Origin: Bacteroides sp.
GTDB lineage: Bacteria; Bacteroidota; Bacteroidia; Bacteroidales; Bacteroidaceae
Direction: 5' to 3'
NCBI GenBank assembly: GCA_021202275.1
Contig: JAJQDI010000026.1
Location: 134,169 to 198,168, forward strand
DNA length: 64,000 nt
The translations under genes were made by a program, and so were the position numbers. The notes under the pieces were generated by a model, which searched no databases, was not told the DNA's origin, and was given only the letters and a program-made list of their open reading frames with translations. Positions 36,633 through 45,384 of this stretch are shown in pieces. Position 1 is the first letter of the stretch; every line of letters starts with the position of its first letter.

Positions 36633-36742
36633 ACTACACCCGGATATAGTCATCTACTACACCCGGGAGTAGTTGCTTACTATACCCGGATATAGTTGTC
36701 TACTACATCCGGGTGTAGTCACTTACTACATCCGGGTGTAGT
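36633..36742. repeat. Array of five 18-bp dyads with exact 23-bp period
   Basis: Units start at 36633, 36656, 36679, 36702 and 36725. Each is a version of ACTACACCCGGGTGTAGT (variants ACTATACCCGGATATAGT, ACTACATCCGGGTGTAGT), separated by 5-bp spacers. Every unit is a full or near-full palindrome centred on CCCGGG/CCGG. It lies 124 bp past the stop of the second lysO gene. Confidence 0.85.
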
Positions 36743-36866
36743 AGATATATTTAAATAGTATTCTACCTGTACATTATAGGTAAAGGGTAATTCTACTCAT
36801 GCTAATATGTATACGCTTATATACGCTGATAGGCTTTTTCGTGCGGTAAATAAAGACCTGACAGTA

Positions 36867-37469
36867 TCACCACAAACAGAAGAACGTCACCAGAAAAGGT
36901 ACGCTCAGATCTACCACAAAGCCGTGATAGATAGATACGATCACAAACTGCTGTCCCGAGCATCTGGTAATAATAGGTAGGGTCGTATCCATGGTGGTAG
37001 CGCCTCCTACGGAGATGGGAGCCAGTTTGCCGAAATACCGTACCAACAGCGGGGCAGTCAGCAGGGCGATGATCTCCCTGGATATGTTGGAGAGCAATCC
37101 TATGGTCCCCAGTTCCGCCCCTTTGTATTCGGTAATGAAAATACTGGATAGCGAGTAATAGCCAAATCCCGATCCTACCGCCATACATTCCGCTATGGTC
37201 CGGTGGGGTAGTAGCAAACTCACCGCCCAGCATCCGGCCAGTGTTCCGACAATGGTCGTAAGAGGCAACAGGAGAAGTCTCGGATTAAGTGAACGAAAAC
37301 TTTTCAGGGTTTCCGGATGGTTGCCTATGCTCAATCCTACACAGAAGATCAGACCGCAGAGCGCGTAGAAGCTCAGCCGACTTTCGGTGATAGCTGCGGG
37401 AAGCAGCTGATAGAGTCCGCACACCACTCCCAGGATAAAGAACAGGATAATGATGAGACTGCCTTTCAT
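36867..37469 (-). CDS. LysO-type lysine exporter, C-terminal component
   Basis: 200 residues from MKGSLIIILF; about six membrane helices. It corresponds to the second half of E. coli LysO (YbjE, DUF340), which exports lysine and thialysine. Conserved-looking charged or polar helix motifs include GLSIGN, GSGFGYYSLSS and the ISREIIALL segment. Its ATG overlaps the stop of the N-terminal component by four bases (ATGA at 37466-37469), so the two halves should be made together. A separate two-ORF LysO is common in Bacteroidales. Confidence 0.85.
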   Translation of the reverse strand: MKGSLIIILFFILGVVCGLYQLLPAAITESRLSFYALCGLIFCVGLSIGNHPETLKSFRSLNPRLLLLPLTTIVGTLAGCWAVSLLLPHRTIAECMAVGSGFGYYSLSSIFITEYKGAELGTIGLLSNISREIIALLTAPLLVRYFGKLAPISVGGATTMDTTLPIITRCSGQQFVIVSIYHGFVVDLSVPFLVTFFCLW

Positions 37470-37747
37470 ACGTTCTTGGTTCTTTGTTGTCTGTTCACTA
37501 CATACCACAGCAGCCAGGAGAGACATATACTACCTGCCACAGCTCCCAGTGTCAGGATCATGGCATCTGCTCCCAGTTTGCTCAGGCTGTTGATAAGGGT
37601 TTCGTTGTTTCCCACCTCTATTCCCAGCAGGAAAAGGAGAAGCCATATAAAAACAGTGATCGCTGTGGGAATAAAGCGTAGATTCTTACGGCGGAAGAGA
37701 TAGCCGGTGAGTATACCGGCAAACATGATGGCAATAATAACTAACAT
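37466..37747 (-). CDS. LysO-type lysine exporter, N-terminal component
   Basis: 93 residues with three membrane helices (MLVIIAIMFAGILTGYLF, a second at about 27-45 with LLFLLGIEVGNN, a third at about 60-80). It matches the N-terminal half of LysO. The start at 37747 is supported by a -7 box (TATCTTTG, 37775-37768, minus strand) 20 bp upstream, which excludes the longer in-frame start at 37864. No lysine-responsive leader was seen in the short 5' region. Confidence 0.82.
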   Translation of the reverse strand: MLVIIAIMFAGILTGYLFRRKNLRFIPTAITVFIWLLLFLLGIEVGNNETLINSLSKLGADAMILTLGAVAGSICLSWLLWYVVNRQQRTKNV

Positions 37748-37767
37748 ATATCTGTGGTTTATCGGCG

Positions 37768-37775
37768 CAAAGATA
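37768..37775 (-). promoter_or_regulatory. -7 promoter box of the lysO pair
   Basis: TATCTTTG on the minus strand, 20 bp before the ATG at 37747. Confidence 0.55.
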
Positions 37776-37977
37776 ATGCCTTTCTTCCACAGCCCGGACA
37801 GACAGGGAAGTAAAATGTAGGAAAGTATAGGAAATAAGGAAAATAAGAGATCTCTCCGAAGCAATGGGTGGAGACGAGTATGTCTGATGACTGCTTCTGC
37901 CCGGGAATATAATTATAGAATATGTAATTGAAACTGTGTTATAAAAATAAAGGGTGACATACGTGCGCGGGATCATT

Positions 37978-39120
37978 CTATTCCTCATCTATATACAACA
38001 GATCGCGCATGATGGTATCTGAAATAAAAATTCCCCGGCGGGTCAGTCGTATATGTCCTTGCGACAGTTCCACGGCTTCCTGCTGTATGTACGTTCGGAT
38101 CTGATCCCGGAAATACCGGTCATATCCTTCTCCGTATCGCTGTCGGATCGCGTCTGCGGGGATGCCTGTGCGGGTACGCAGGCGGGTAAGTATATATTCG
38201 TTGTAAGAGGTCGTAAGGGAACGGGGTTCTGTTTCGAACAGACGTTCGCCCGTTTTCCATCCCTTTATATAATCCGTCAGTGAAGATACGTTCCACTCGC
38301 GTGACCGGCCGTTGAAAGAATGAGCGGAAGGTCCGCATCCCAGGTAAGGAACCTCTTCCCAATAGGAGCTGTTGTGACGGGAATGGTAGCCCGGCCGTGC
38401 GAAATTGGATATCTCGTAGTGCTCATACCCGGCAGCTTCGGTCTGTTCCATCAGGCGGCTGAAGTATTGCAGGCTGATCTCTTCCTGCTCTTCCTGCACT
38501 TTCCCTTCTTCCATCAGGCGGTAGAGTGGGGTGCCCTCTTCATAGGTCAGATGGTAGGCCGACAGATGTTCCGGACGTAGCAGAAGAGCCTGCCGGAGGT
38601 CTTGCTGCCAGATGGTAAGGTCCTGTCCCGGCAGTCCGTACATCAGATCTATACTGATATTCCCGAATCCGTATTCGCGGCAGTTGTGCAGGGCTTCTAC
38701 GGCCTGTGCGGCAGAGTGTCGTCTGCGCAGTCTCCGCAACAAGGTATCATCGAACGTTTGTATACCGATGCTGAGCCGATTGACAGGCAGGCTACTTAAC
38801 GCCTGGAGATAAGCGGGGAAAAGATCATCGGGATTGGCTTCTAAAGTGATCTCTGCATCTCTGCTTACCTGGTAATTCCGGTAGATGACATCAAAGACGC
38901 GTTCCAGTTCCCGGGCAGACAATTGTGAAGGAGTACCCCCTCCCAGATAGATCGTTCCGATCTCCTTCCCGGGCAGGTACCCGCTCCGGGTGGTGAGTTC
39001 GTCCGATAAGGCTGCTACATACTCCTCCTTCTTCTCTTCGTGTGTGGAAGAGTAGAAGTCGCAGTAGATGCAACGGGTTTTACAGAAAGGAACGTGGATG
39101 TAGATTCCTGACATAGACAA
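37978..39120 (-). CDS. hemW: Radical SAM heme chaperone HemW
   Basis: 380 residues. The radical SAM cluster motif is CKTRCIYCDFY (Cys 13, 17, 20), followed by GGGTPSQL, NRLSIGIQTF and a HemW C-terminal domain (LRTRTGIP). The family was long called oxygen-independent coproporphyrinogen III oxidase-like, but HemW proteins lack HemN activity and bind heme for insertion into respiratory enzymes. The short sequence before the first Cys (HVPFCKTRC) matches HemW rather than HemN. Confidence 0.92.
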   Translation of the reverse strand: MSMSGIYIHVPFCKTRCIYCDFYSSTHEEKKEEYVAALSDELTTRSGYLPGKEIGTIYLGGGTPSQLSARELERVFDVIYRNYQVSRDAEITLEANPDDLFPAYLQALSSLPVNRLSIGIQTFDDTLLRRLRRRHSAAQAVEALHNCREYGFGNISIDLMYGLPGQDLTIWQQDLRQALLLRPEHLSAYHLTYEEGTPLYRLMEEGKVQEEQEEISLQYFSRLMEQTEAAGYEHYEISNFARPGYHSRHNSSYWEEVPYLGCGPSAHSFNGRSREWNVSSLTDYIKGWKTGERLFETEPRSLTTSYNEYILTRLRTRTGIPADAIRQRYGEGYDRYFRDQIRTYIQQEAVELSQGHIRLTRRGIFISDTIMRDLLYIDEE

Positions 39121-39434
39121 CTATTTTATTGTAATAATGTTATTCGTCATTCATGGTAGATAGAATGCTCCGCTGTCCTGGAAAGACGCAAAGAGATTTA
39201 CGATTGAAATTACAGAAGGAATATTTTTGTAAGCTCTGATGCGTAATATTTCATATGCAACTATACAAGACGCGGTATACTGTTTATTTATAAACGTATC
39301 TACCTGTTATTTGATCTGCAGAGAAAGGGATTACCTGTAGAGACGCACGGCGTGCGTCTTCGCATACTACAAGGTACCGGCATCATAATATATTAGGAAT
39401 CTTTGTTTATACATCCTGTACGCTTCAGATGGCT
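39121..39434. repeat. Gap holding repeat copy H
   Basis: GAGATTTACGATTG at 39193-39206 is a solo arm and continues into AAATTAC as in copy E. A GAGACGCACGGCGTGCGTCT dyad is at 39340-39360. Sequence from about 39269 (CGGTATACTGTTTATTTATAA) is shared with copy D near 19731. No gene. Confidence 0.6.
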
Positions 39435-41207
39435 CTATTTTTCCGCGGCATCCTGTACCGCCTTCATGACACGCAGAAAGTTACCTCCCCAGATGGCGGC
39501 AATGTCCTCTTCGCCGTATCCTCTTTCCAACAACTGTACGGTGAGCTGGATCGGATCATTGTTGCCATTACATCCTTTCACACCTCCTCCTCCGTCGAAG
39601 TCACTGCCGATGCCCACATGTTCTATACCCGCTACCCGGATCATGTGCTCCAGGTGGTCGATGGCATCGGACAGGGAGGTAGCCGCCGGATCGGTATGCA
39701 GGAACTTGTCTACCAGACAGAGTTGAGCCACTCCGCCGTTGGCTGCCAGCGCGCGGAGCTGATCGTCTGTCAGGTTGCGGTCGTGCGGAAGCAAAGCCGC
39801 GGCAGACGAGTGAGAAGCAATCACCGGAACTTTTGAAAGAGCCATCACATCGTAAAAAGTCTTTTCCGAAGCGTGTGACACATCCACCATGATACCTAAA
39901 CGATTCATCTCCCGGATCACCTTTTTCCCGTATGGGCTCAGTCCGCCCCATTCTTCCTTCGGATCGGAAGAGCTGTCGCAAACATCGTTGTGACGGGTGT
40001 GGCAAAGCGTGATATATGTAACACCCCTGTCCCGGAAACGGGATATGTTAGACAGATCTTTGCCAATGCCATAGGCGTTTTCCATACCGATATAAAATGC
40101 TTTCTTTCCTGCTTCTTTCCATACCGCCAGTTCTTCCGGAGTAGTAGCAACGACACAGTGTTCCCGGTTGAGTTCCACCTTGCGGTAGATGTGGTCGATC
40201 AGTTCGTCTACCCGTGCCACAGCCTGTTGAGTACTTTTCTTATCCCTCCCCTTCTGCGCTACCCATGCCGCCAGGTATTGTCCGTCTAATCTGCCCTCAG
40301 CCATTTTGGGGAGGTTCACCTGACTCTTTTCCCGGCTCCCCAGGCTCAGACCTTCGGCAAAGCGCAAAGGCGCATCGGTATGAGAGTCTATGGAGAGGAT
40401 GCGGTTGTGTATCTCTTTGGCTCTATGGAAAGTCGTAGCTTTTCCGATCAGAAAATCGAATATCTTTACCATCACCGCATCTCCGGCGTAGGTATGCCCT
40501 TCCGGATGGAACTGCACTCCCCAGATCGGACGCTCTTCCGCGGACTCTATCACCTCCACGATACCGTCTGTTGCCCAACCGGTGGCGCGGAAGCCGGGTG
40601 CCACCTCTTTGACAGCCTGATGATGGTGTGTGTTGGTACAGATCAGCGTATCCCCTAAGATCTCCGCGAAGAGTGATCCCGGCAACAGATGTACACGGTG
40701 AGTAGCTTCACTGCTGGGCTCCTCCTGGTGGTGATTGACAGTGGTGTCCGGATATTGCGTGGGAATATCCTGATAGAGGGAACCGCCGAAAGCTACGTTG
40801 ATCAGTTGTTCGCCCCGGCAGATGCCCAACATCGGTATATTGCGGTCGGCAGCCAGACGGATCAGTGTCATATCGTATACATCCCGTACATCATCTACCT
40901 CTCCCATCTCTTCGACAGGCTCTTCTCCGTAATAAGAGGGATCAATATCCCCTCCGCCGATCAGTACGATCCCGTCTATCAGATCGACCAGGCGGATCAG
41001 TGCTTCCTCCTCTTCCAGGATAGGGATCAACAAAGGTATACCTCCCGCTTTCAGGACCGACTCGGTATAGGTACGGCGTACGGAAGAATAGTGGTTCGGG
41101 TGTGAGCACGAGATACCGATCAGGGGGGCGGATGGTTTCTTCTGAGCTTGTCCGTTTGCCAGACCCAGCAGAAAAAGTGTTAAGAATAGAAAAAGGTGTT
41201 TTCGCAT
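39435..41207 (-). CDS. Exported fusion of class I amidotransferase-like (C26) peptidase and membrane dipeptidase (M19)
   Basis: 590 residues with a signal peptide (MRKHLFLFLTLFLLGLANG). Domain 1 (about 25-260) is a PuuD-type gamma-glutamyl hydrolase: nucleophile Cys 130 in LGICRGEQ and the His/Glu pair in WGVQFHPEG. Domain 2 (about 270-585) is a renal-dipeptidase-type zinc peptidase: DSHTDAPLRF, GMENAYGIG, ASHSSAAALLPH and VGIGSDFDGGGG. Joining them in one periplasmic protein suggests stepwise breakdown of gamma-glutamyl peptides, such as glutathione-derived or muropeptide fragments; this is inference. The start at 41207 is chosen because a -7 box lies at 41245-41238. Confidence 0.9.
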   Translation of the reverse strand: MRKHLFLFLTLFLLGLANGQAQKKPSAPLIGISCSHPNHYSSVRRTYTESVLKAGGIPLLIPILEEEEALIRLVDLIDGIVLIGGGDIDPSYYGEEPVEEMGEVDDVRDVYDMTLIRLAADRNIPMLGICRGEQLINVAFGGSLYQDIPTQYPDTTVNHHQEEPSSEATHRVHLLPGSLFAEILGDTLICTNTHHHQAVKEVAPGFRATGWATDGIVEVIESAEERPIWGVQFHPEGHTYAGDAVMVKIFDFLIGKATTFHRAKEIHNRILSIDSHTDAPLRFAEGLSLGSREKSQVNLPKMAEGRLDGQYLAAWVAQKGRDKKSTQQAVARVDELIDHIYRKVELNREHCVVATTPEELAVWKEAGKKAFYIGMENAYGIGKDLSNISRFRDRGVTYITLCHTRHNDVCDSSSDPKEEWGGLSPYGKKVIREMNRLGIMVDVSHASEKTFYDVMALSKVPVIASHSSAAALLPHDRNLTDDQLRALAANGGVAQLCLVDKFLHTDPAATSLSDAIDHLEHMIRVAGIEHVGIGSDFDGGGGVKGCNGNNDPIQLTVQLLERGYGEEDIAAIWGGNFLRVMKAVQDAAEK

Positions 41208-41237
41208 GTTGCTTGCTGTTTGGTGGTTTCTGGAAAG

Positions 41238-41245
41238 CAAAGGTA
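41238..41245 (-). promoter_or_regulatory. -7 promoter box of the fusion peptidase gene
   Basis: TACCTTTG on the minus strand, 30 bp before the ATG at 41207; it overlaps the alternative start at 41240. Confidence 0.55.
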
Positions 41246-41423
41246 AGAAAAAGGTTTTTCAGAGCCTATTTACAAGTTGCTCTTTCTTTAGATATGTTGC
41301 AGAACAATGTTTTGTAACAGGATTAAATAATTGTTTTTGACACTATAAATTTTTAATTTGCGCCTCACTTTAAGTTAAGGGTATGTATACACATGCCCGG
41401 TCATTATTTAAATCTTATATATC

Positions 41424-43580
41424 ATGAAAGTATATCAGACTAACGAAATCAAGAACATTGCTCTTCTGGGTAGTTCTGGCTCTGGGAAAACCACTCTCGT
41501 GGAAGCGATGCTTTTCGAGAGTGGAGTTATAAAACGTAGAGGTTCCGTAGCCGCGAAGAATACGGTGAGTGACTATTTCCCGGTGGAGCAGGAGTATGGC
41601 TACTCCGTATTTTCAACAGTATTCCATGTGGAGTGGAACAATAAAAAGCTTAACATGATCGATTGTCCGGGTTCGGATGACTTTGTGGGGGGAGCGGTGA
41701 CGGCGCTGAATGTGACCGATACGGCTGTATTGGTACTCAACGGACAGTATGGAGTAGAAGTGGGCACGCAAAACCATTTCCGCTATACGGAAAAACTGGA
41801 CAAGCCGGTGATCTTCCTGGTGAACCAGTTAGACAACGAGAAGTGCGATTATGACAATATACTGGAACAACTGAAGGATGCCTATGGCTCCAGAGTGGTC
41901 CCTATCCAATATCCGATCAGTACGGGTCCTGATTTCAACGCGGTGATCGATGTGCTGCTGATGAAAAAATACTCCTGGAAGCCGGAAGGTGGCGCGCCTA
42001 TCATTGAAGATGTGCCTGCGGAAGAGATGGACAAGGCGATGGAGTGGCACAAAGCGTTGGTAGAGGCCGCCGCGGAGAACGACGAGGAGTTGATGGAGAA
42101 ATTTTTCGAGAAAGATTCACTCACGGAAGATGAAATGCGTGAAGGTATCCGCAAGGGCCTGATCGCCCGCGGAATGTTCCCGGTATTCTGTGTATGTGCC
42201 GGAAAAGACATGGGTGTACGCAGATTGATGGAATTCCTGAGCAATGTGGTTCCGTTTGTTTCCGAAATGCCTAAAGTGATCAATACCGATGGCAAAGAGG
42301 TGGCACCGGATGTGAACGGGCCTACTTCCCTTTATTTCTTCAAGACAAGTGTGGAACCCCACATCGGTGAAGTTTCTTATTTCAAAGTGATGAGTGGTAA
42401 GGTGCGGGAAGGGGATGACCTGGTGAATGCCAACAGAGGGTCCAAAGAGCGTATCGCGCAACTCTATGTGGTGGCCGGAGCCAATCGCGTCAAAGTAGAA
42501 GAATTGCAGGCAGGCGATATCGGTGCCGCGGTGAAACTGAAAGATGTGAAAACGGGTAATACCCTGAACGGAAAAGATTGTGACTATAAGTTCGATTTCA
42601 TCAAATATCCCAATTCCAAATACTCACGTGCCATCAGACCGGTCAATGAGTCTGATACGGAGAAGATGATGGCGGTGCTCAACCGGATGCGTGAAGAAGA
42701 CCCGACGTGGGTCGTAGAGCAGTCGAAGGAACTGAGACAGATCATTGTACACGGACAGGGTGAATTCCACCTGCGTACCCTGAAATGGCGTCTGGAAAAC
42801 AACGAAAAACTTCAGATCGTATACGAAGAGCCACGTATTCCTTACCGGGAAACAATTACCAGAGCGGCACGCGCCGACTATCGTCATAAGAAACAATCCG
42901 GAGGTGCCGGACAATTTGGTGAAGTGCATCTGATCGTAGAACCTTATCAGGAAGGTATGCCTGTGCCCGAAACCTATAAGTTCAACGGACAGGAATTCAA
43001 GATCACTGTCAGAGGTACCGAAGAGATCCCGTTGGAATGGGGAGGCAAGTTAGTATTTGTTAACAGTATTGTTGGAGGTTCCATCGACGCCCGTTTTCTG
43101 CCCGCTATCCTGAAAGGGATCATGGCTCGCATGGAACAGGGCCCGCTGACCGGTTCGTATGCCCGGGATGTACGCGTGATCGTATACGACGGAAAGATGC
43201 ACCCGGTAGACTCCAATGAAATATCCTTCATGCTGGCAGGTAGGAACGCCTTCAGTGAAGCCTTTAAGAATGCCGGTCCGAAGATCCTCGAACCTATCTA
43301 TGACGTAGAGGTATTCGTACCTTCCGATAAGATGGGTGATGTGATGGGAGATCTGCAGGGACGTCGTGCCATGATCATGGGTATGAGCAGTGAAAAAGGA
43401 TTCGAGAAACTCTCGGCCCGTGTGCCTCTGAAGGAGATGTCTTCTTATTCCATGGCATTGAGTTCGCTGACAGGAGGACGGGCTTCCTTCATCATGAAGT
43501 TTGCCAGCTACGAACTGGTTCCTTCCGATGTGCAGGACAAGCTCATCAAGGAATTCGAAGCCAAACAAACAGAAGAATAA
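41424..43580 (+). CDS. EF-G paralog (EF-G2-like) with degenerate GTPase motifs
   Basis: 718 residues with all five EF-G domains. The P-loop is intact (GSSGSGKTT, 16-24). Switch II reads DCPGSDD (80-86) where canonical EF-G has DTPGHVD, so the catalytic His is Ser. The G4 motif is NQLD instead of NKxD. The switch I Gly-Ile-Thr is replaced by GYS. Bacteroides is known to have an EF-G paralog of this size that supports translocation without GTP hydrolysis and matters under carbon limitation and in the gut; this protein fits that description. Domain IV and V are well kept (GGSIDARFLPAIL, GRRAMIMGMSSEKG). Followed by a hairpin terminator. Confidence 0.9.
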   Translation: MKVYQTNEIKNIALLGSSGSGKTTLVEAMLFESGVIKRRGSVAAKNTVSDYFPVEQEYGYSVFSTVFHVEWNNKKLNMIDCPGSDDFVGGAVTALNVTDTAVLVLNGQYGVEVGTQNHFRYTEKLDKPVIFLVNQLDNEKCDYDNILEQLKDAYGSRVVPIQYPISTGPDFNAVIDVLLMKKYSWKPEGGAPIIEDVPAEEMDKAMEWHKALVEAAAENDEELMEKFFEKDSLTEDEMREGIRKGLIARGMFPVFCVCAGKDMGVRRLMEFLSNVVPFVSEMPKVINTDGKEVAPDVNGPTSLYFFKTSVEPHIGEVSYFKVMSGKVREGDDLVNANRGSKERIAQLYVVAGANRVKVEELQAGDIGAAVKLKDVKTGNTLNGKDCDYKFDFIKYPNSKYSRAIRPVNESDTEKMMAVLNRMREEDPTWVVEQSKELRQIIVHGQGEFHLRTLKWRLENNEKLQIVYEEPRIPYRETITRAARADYRHKKQSGGAGQFGEVHLIVEPYQEGMPVPETYKFNGQEFKITVRGTEEIPLEWGGKLVFVNSIVGGSIDARFLPAILKGIMARMEQGPLTGSYARDVRVIVYDGKMHPVDSNEISFMLAGRNAFSEAFKNAGPKILEPIYDVEVFVPSDKMGDVMGDLQGRRAMIMGMSSEKGFEKLSARVPLKEMSSYSMALSSLTGGRASFIMKFASYELVPSDVQDKLIKEFEAKQTEE

Positions 43581-43600
43581 TTTGTTACATCATATCGGAC

Positions 43601-43635
43601 TACCGTTGCTTCCTTTGTGGAAGTGACGGTATTTC
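43601..43635 (+). terminator. Terminator after the EF-G paralog
   Basis: TACCGT..CTTCC pairs with GGAAG..ACGGTA around a TTTGT loop and is followed by TTTCTTTT; 20 bp past the stop. Confidence 0.65.
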
Positions 43636-43691
43636 TTTTAACGATAATTAAGATTTGGTCTGATTTTAGAAGGAAATATTTAATTTTTTAT

Positions 43692-43699
43692 TAAATTTG
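43692..43699 (+). promoter_or_regulatory. Possible -7 promoter box of rprXY
   Basis: TAAATTTG with TTAG 22 bp upstream; it would give a leader of about 130 nt. Confidence 0.35.
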
Positions 43700-43761
43700 C
43701 AAACCAAAGCCCCTGTGGTTTTGTTATAGTCGTCAGAATAAGACCTAAAAAATATCTTTCG

Positions 43762-43830
43762 GTTAATTAACAAGAACTGGCGGTTAAATCAGGTTAATTT
43801 GTTAGGTGTGTTAATTAGGCAGTGTTAATT
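43762..43830 (+). promoter_or_regulatory. Cluster of GTTAATT direct repeats before rprX
   Basis: GTTAATT at 43762, GTTAAAT at 43783, then GTTAATT at 43793, 43810 and 43824, all in the same orientation within 69 bp and ending 8 bp before the rprX ATG. Direct repeats are the usual site type for OmpR-family regulators such as RprY, so autoregulation is possible. Confidence 0.4.
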
Positions 43831-43838
43831 TTGTTGGT

Positions 43839-45380
43839 ATGAAGAAGTCAACAATCTGGATATTAGGTATAGTAATGGGTCTTTCATTCCTTAGCTTACT
43901 CTATCTGCAGGTTAGTTATATAGAGGAGATGGTAAAGATGCGTAACGAGCAGTTTGACGAATCGGTCAAACGCAGCCTTTACCAGGTTTCAAAGAATATT
44001 GAATACGACGAGACCCAACGCTGGTTGGAAAGGGATATTACGGAAGCGGAACGCAGGGCCATGGCGCAATCTTCTGTGCAACACCAGAGTAGAGACCTGG
44101 GCCAGCAACGGTACACGATCACTCCGGACGGAGAGATCGCACCTTATGAGTTGAAGACTATCCCCAGCAAGCCAACGGAAGTACCCCGCGCGATGATCTC
44201 ACGGCGACATGGGAATAATACCATTCCGCAGACTTCGCGTAACCTGGTGGAGGCCATGAAAAACCGATACCTGTATCAGCGGGTACTGCTGGATGAGGTC
44301 GTATGGCAGATGATTTACAGGGCCAGTGACAAGTCGATCGAAGAGCGTGTCGACTTCAGGAATCTGGATCAATACCTGAAGTCGGAGCTTATCAACAACG
44401 GTATCGATCTGGCTTATCACTTTATGGTGATCGATAAGAACGGAAGAGAAGTACATCGTTGTCCGGATTATGAAGATAAAGGAAGTGAAAGTTCGTATAC
44501 ACAACCCTTGTTCCAGAACGATCCTCCTGCTAAAATGAGTATTGTAAAGATCCATTTCCCGGATAAGAGAAGCTATATCTACAATTCCGTAAGATTCATG
44601 ATCCCCTCTATGGTCTTTACACTGGTGCTGTTGGTAACGTTTATATTCACTATTTATATCGTGTTCCGTCAGAAGAAACTGACAGAGATGAAGAATGACT
44701 TTATCAATAACATGACACATGAGTTCAAAACGCCTATCTCTACTATTTCCCTGGCTGCTCAGATGCTGAAAGACCCTTCTGTGGGCAAATCTCCACAGAT
44801 GTTCCAGCATATTTCCGGGGTGATCAATGATGAGACCAAAAGATTGCGGTTTCAGGTAGAAAAGGTGTTGCAGATGTCTATGTTTGATCGTCAGAAAGCC
44901 ACTCTGAAGATGAAAGAGATGGATGCCAACGAGATGATAGCGGGAGTGATCAATACATTTGCGCTGAAGGTCGAGCGGTACAACGGGAAGATCACCTCCG
45001 ACCTGGAGGCTAAGGACGCCATTATCTTTGCAGATGAGATGCATATAACCAATGTGATCTTCAATCTGATGGACAACGCGGTCAAGTACAAGAAACCCGA
45101 TCAGGATCTGTTGCTCAACGTCAGGACCTGGAACGAGCCGGGCAAACTCATGATCTCTATCCAGGACAATGGGATCGGAATAAAGAAAGAGAACCTGAAA
45201 AAGGTATTTGATAAGTTCTATCGCGTGCATACAGGTAATCTGCACGATGTGAAAGGGTTTGGTTTAGGATTGGCCTACGTGAAGAAGATCATTCACGATC
45301 ATAAAGGAACCATCCGCGCGGAGAGTGAACTGAACGTAGGAACTAAGTTTATTATTGCATTACCTTTATTAAAAATTTAA
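43839..45380 (+). CDS. rprX: Sensor histidine kinase RprX
   Basis: 513 residues. Membrane helices at about 7-25 and 247-272 bracket a periplasmic sensor region of about 220 residues; no HAMP domain is evident. HisKA has the phospho-acceptor in MTHEFKTPIS (about His 294), and HATPase shows NLMDNAVKY, QDNGIGI and GFGLGLAYVKK. Layout and length match Bacteroides fragilis RprX. The response regulator begins four bases after the stop. The stimulus is not known from the sequence. Confidence 0.92.
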   Translation: MKKSTIWILGIVMGLSFLSLLYLQVSYIEEMVKMRNEQFDESVKRSLYQVSKNIEYDETQRWLERDITEAERRAMAQSSVQHQSRDLGQQRYTITPDGEIAPYELKTIPSKPTEVPRAMISRRHGNNTIPQTSRNLVEAMKNRYLYQRVLLDEVVWQMIYRASDKSIEERVDFRNLDQYLKSELINNGIDLAYHFMVIDKNGREVHRCPDYEDKGSESSYTQPLFQNDPPAKMSIVKIHFPDKRSYIYNSVRFMIPSMVFTLVLLVTFIFTIYIVFRQKKLTEMKNDFINNMTHEFKTPISTISLAAQMLKDPSVGKSPQMFQHISGVINDETKRLRFQVEKVLQMSMFDRQKATLKMKEMDANEMIAGVINTFALKVERYNGKITSDLEAKDAIIFADEMHITNVIFNLMDNAVKYKKPDQDLLLNVRTWNEPGKLMISIQDNGIGIKKENLKKVFDKFYRVHTGNLHDVKGFGLGLAYVKKIIHDHKGTIRAESELNVGTKFIIALPLLKI

Positions 45381-45384
45381 TCAT

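Larger units (their letters stand above)
36108..36866. other. 759-bp gene-free interval with a dyad array
   Basis: Contains the promoter of the small exported protein at its left end (36207-36239) and the five-unit dyad array at 36633-36742 near its right end. The rest (36240-36630) is AT-rich with no supported gene. Confidence 0.6.

Noticed and set aside
36633..36742. CRISPR array
   Set aside because: Spacers are only 5 bp, repeats are palindromic and vary in sequence, and no cas genes are present.
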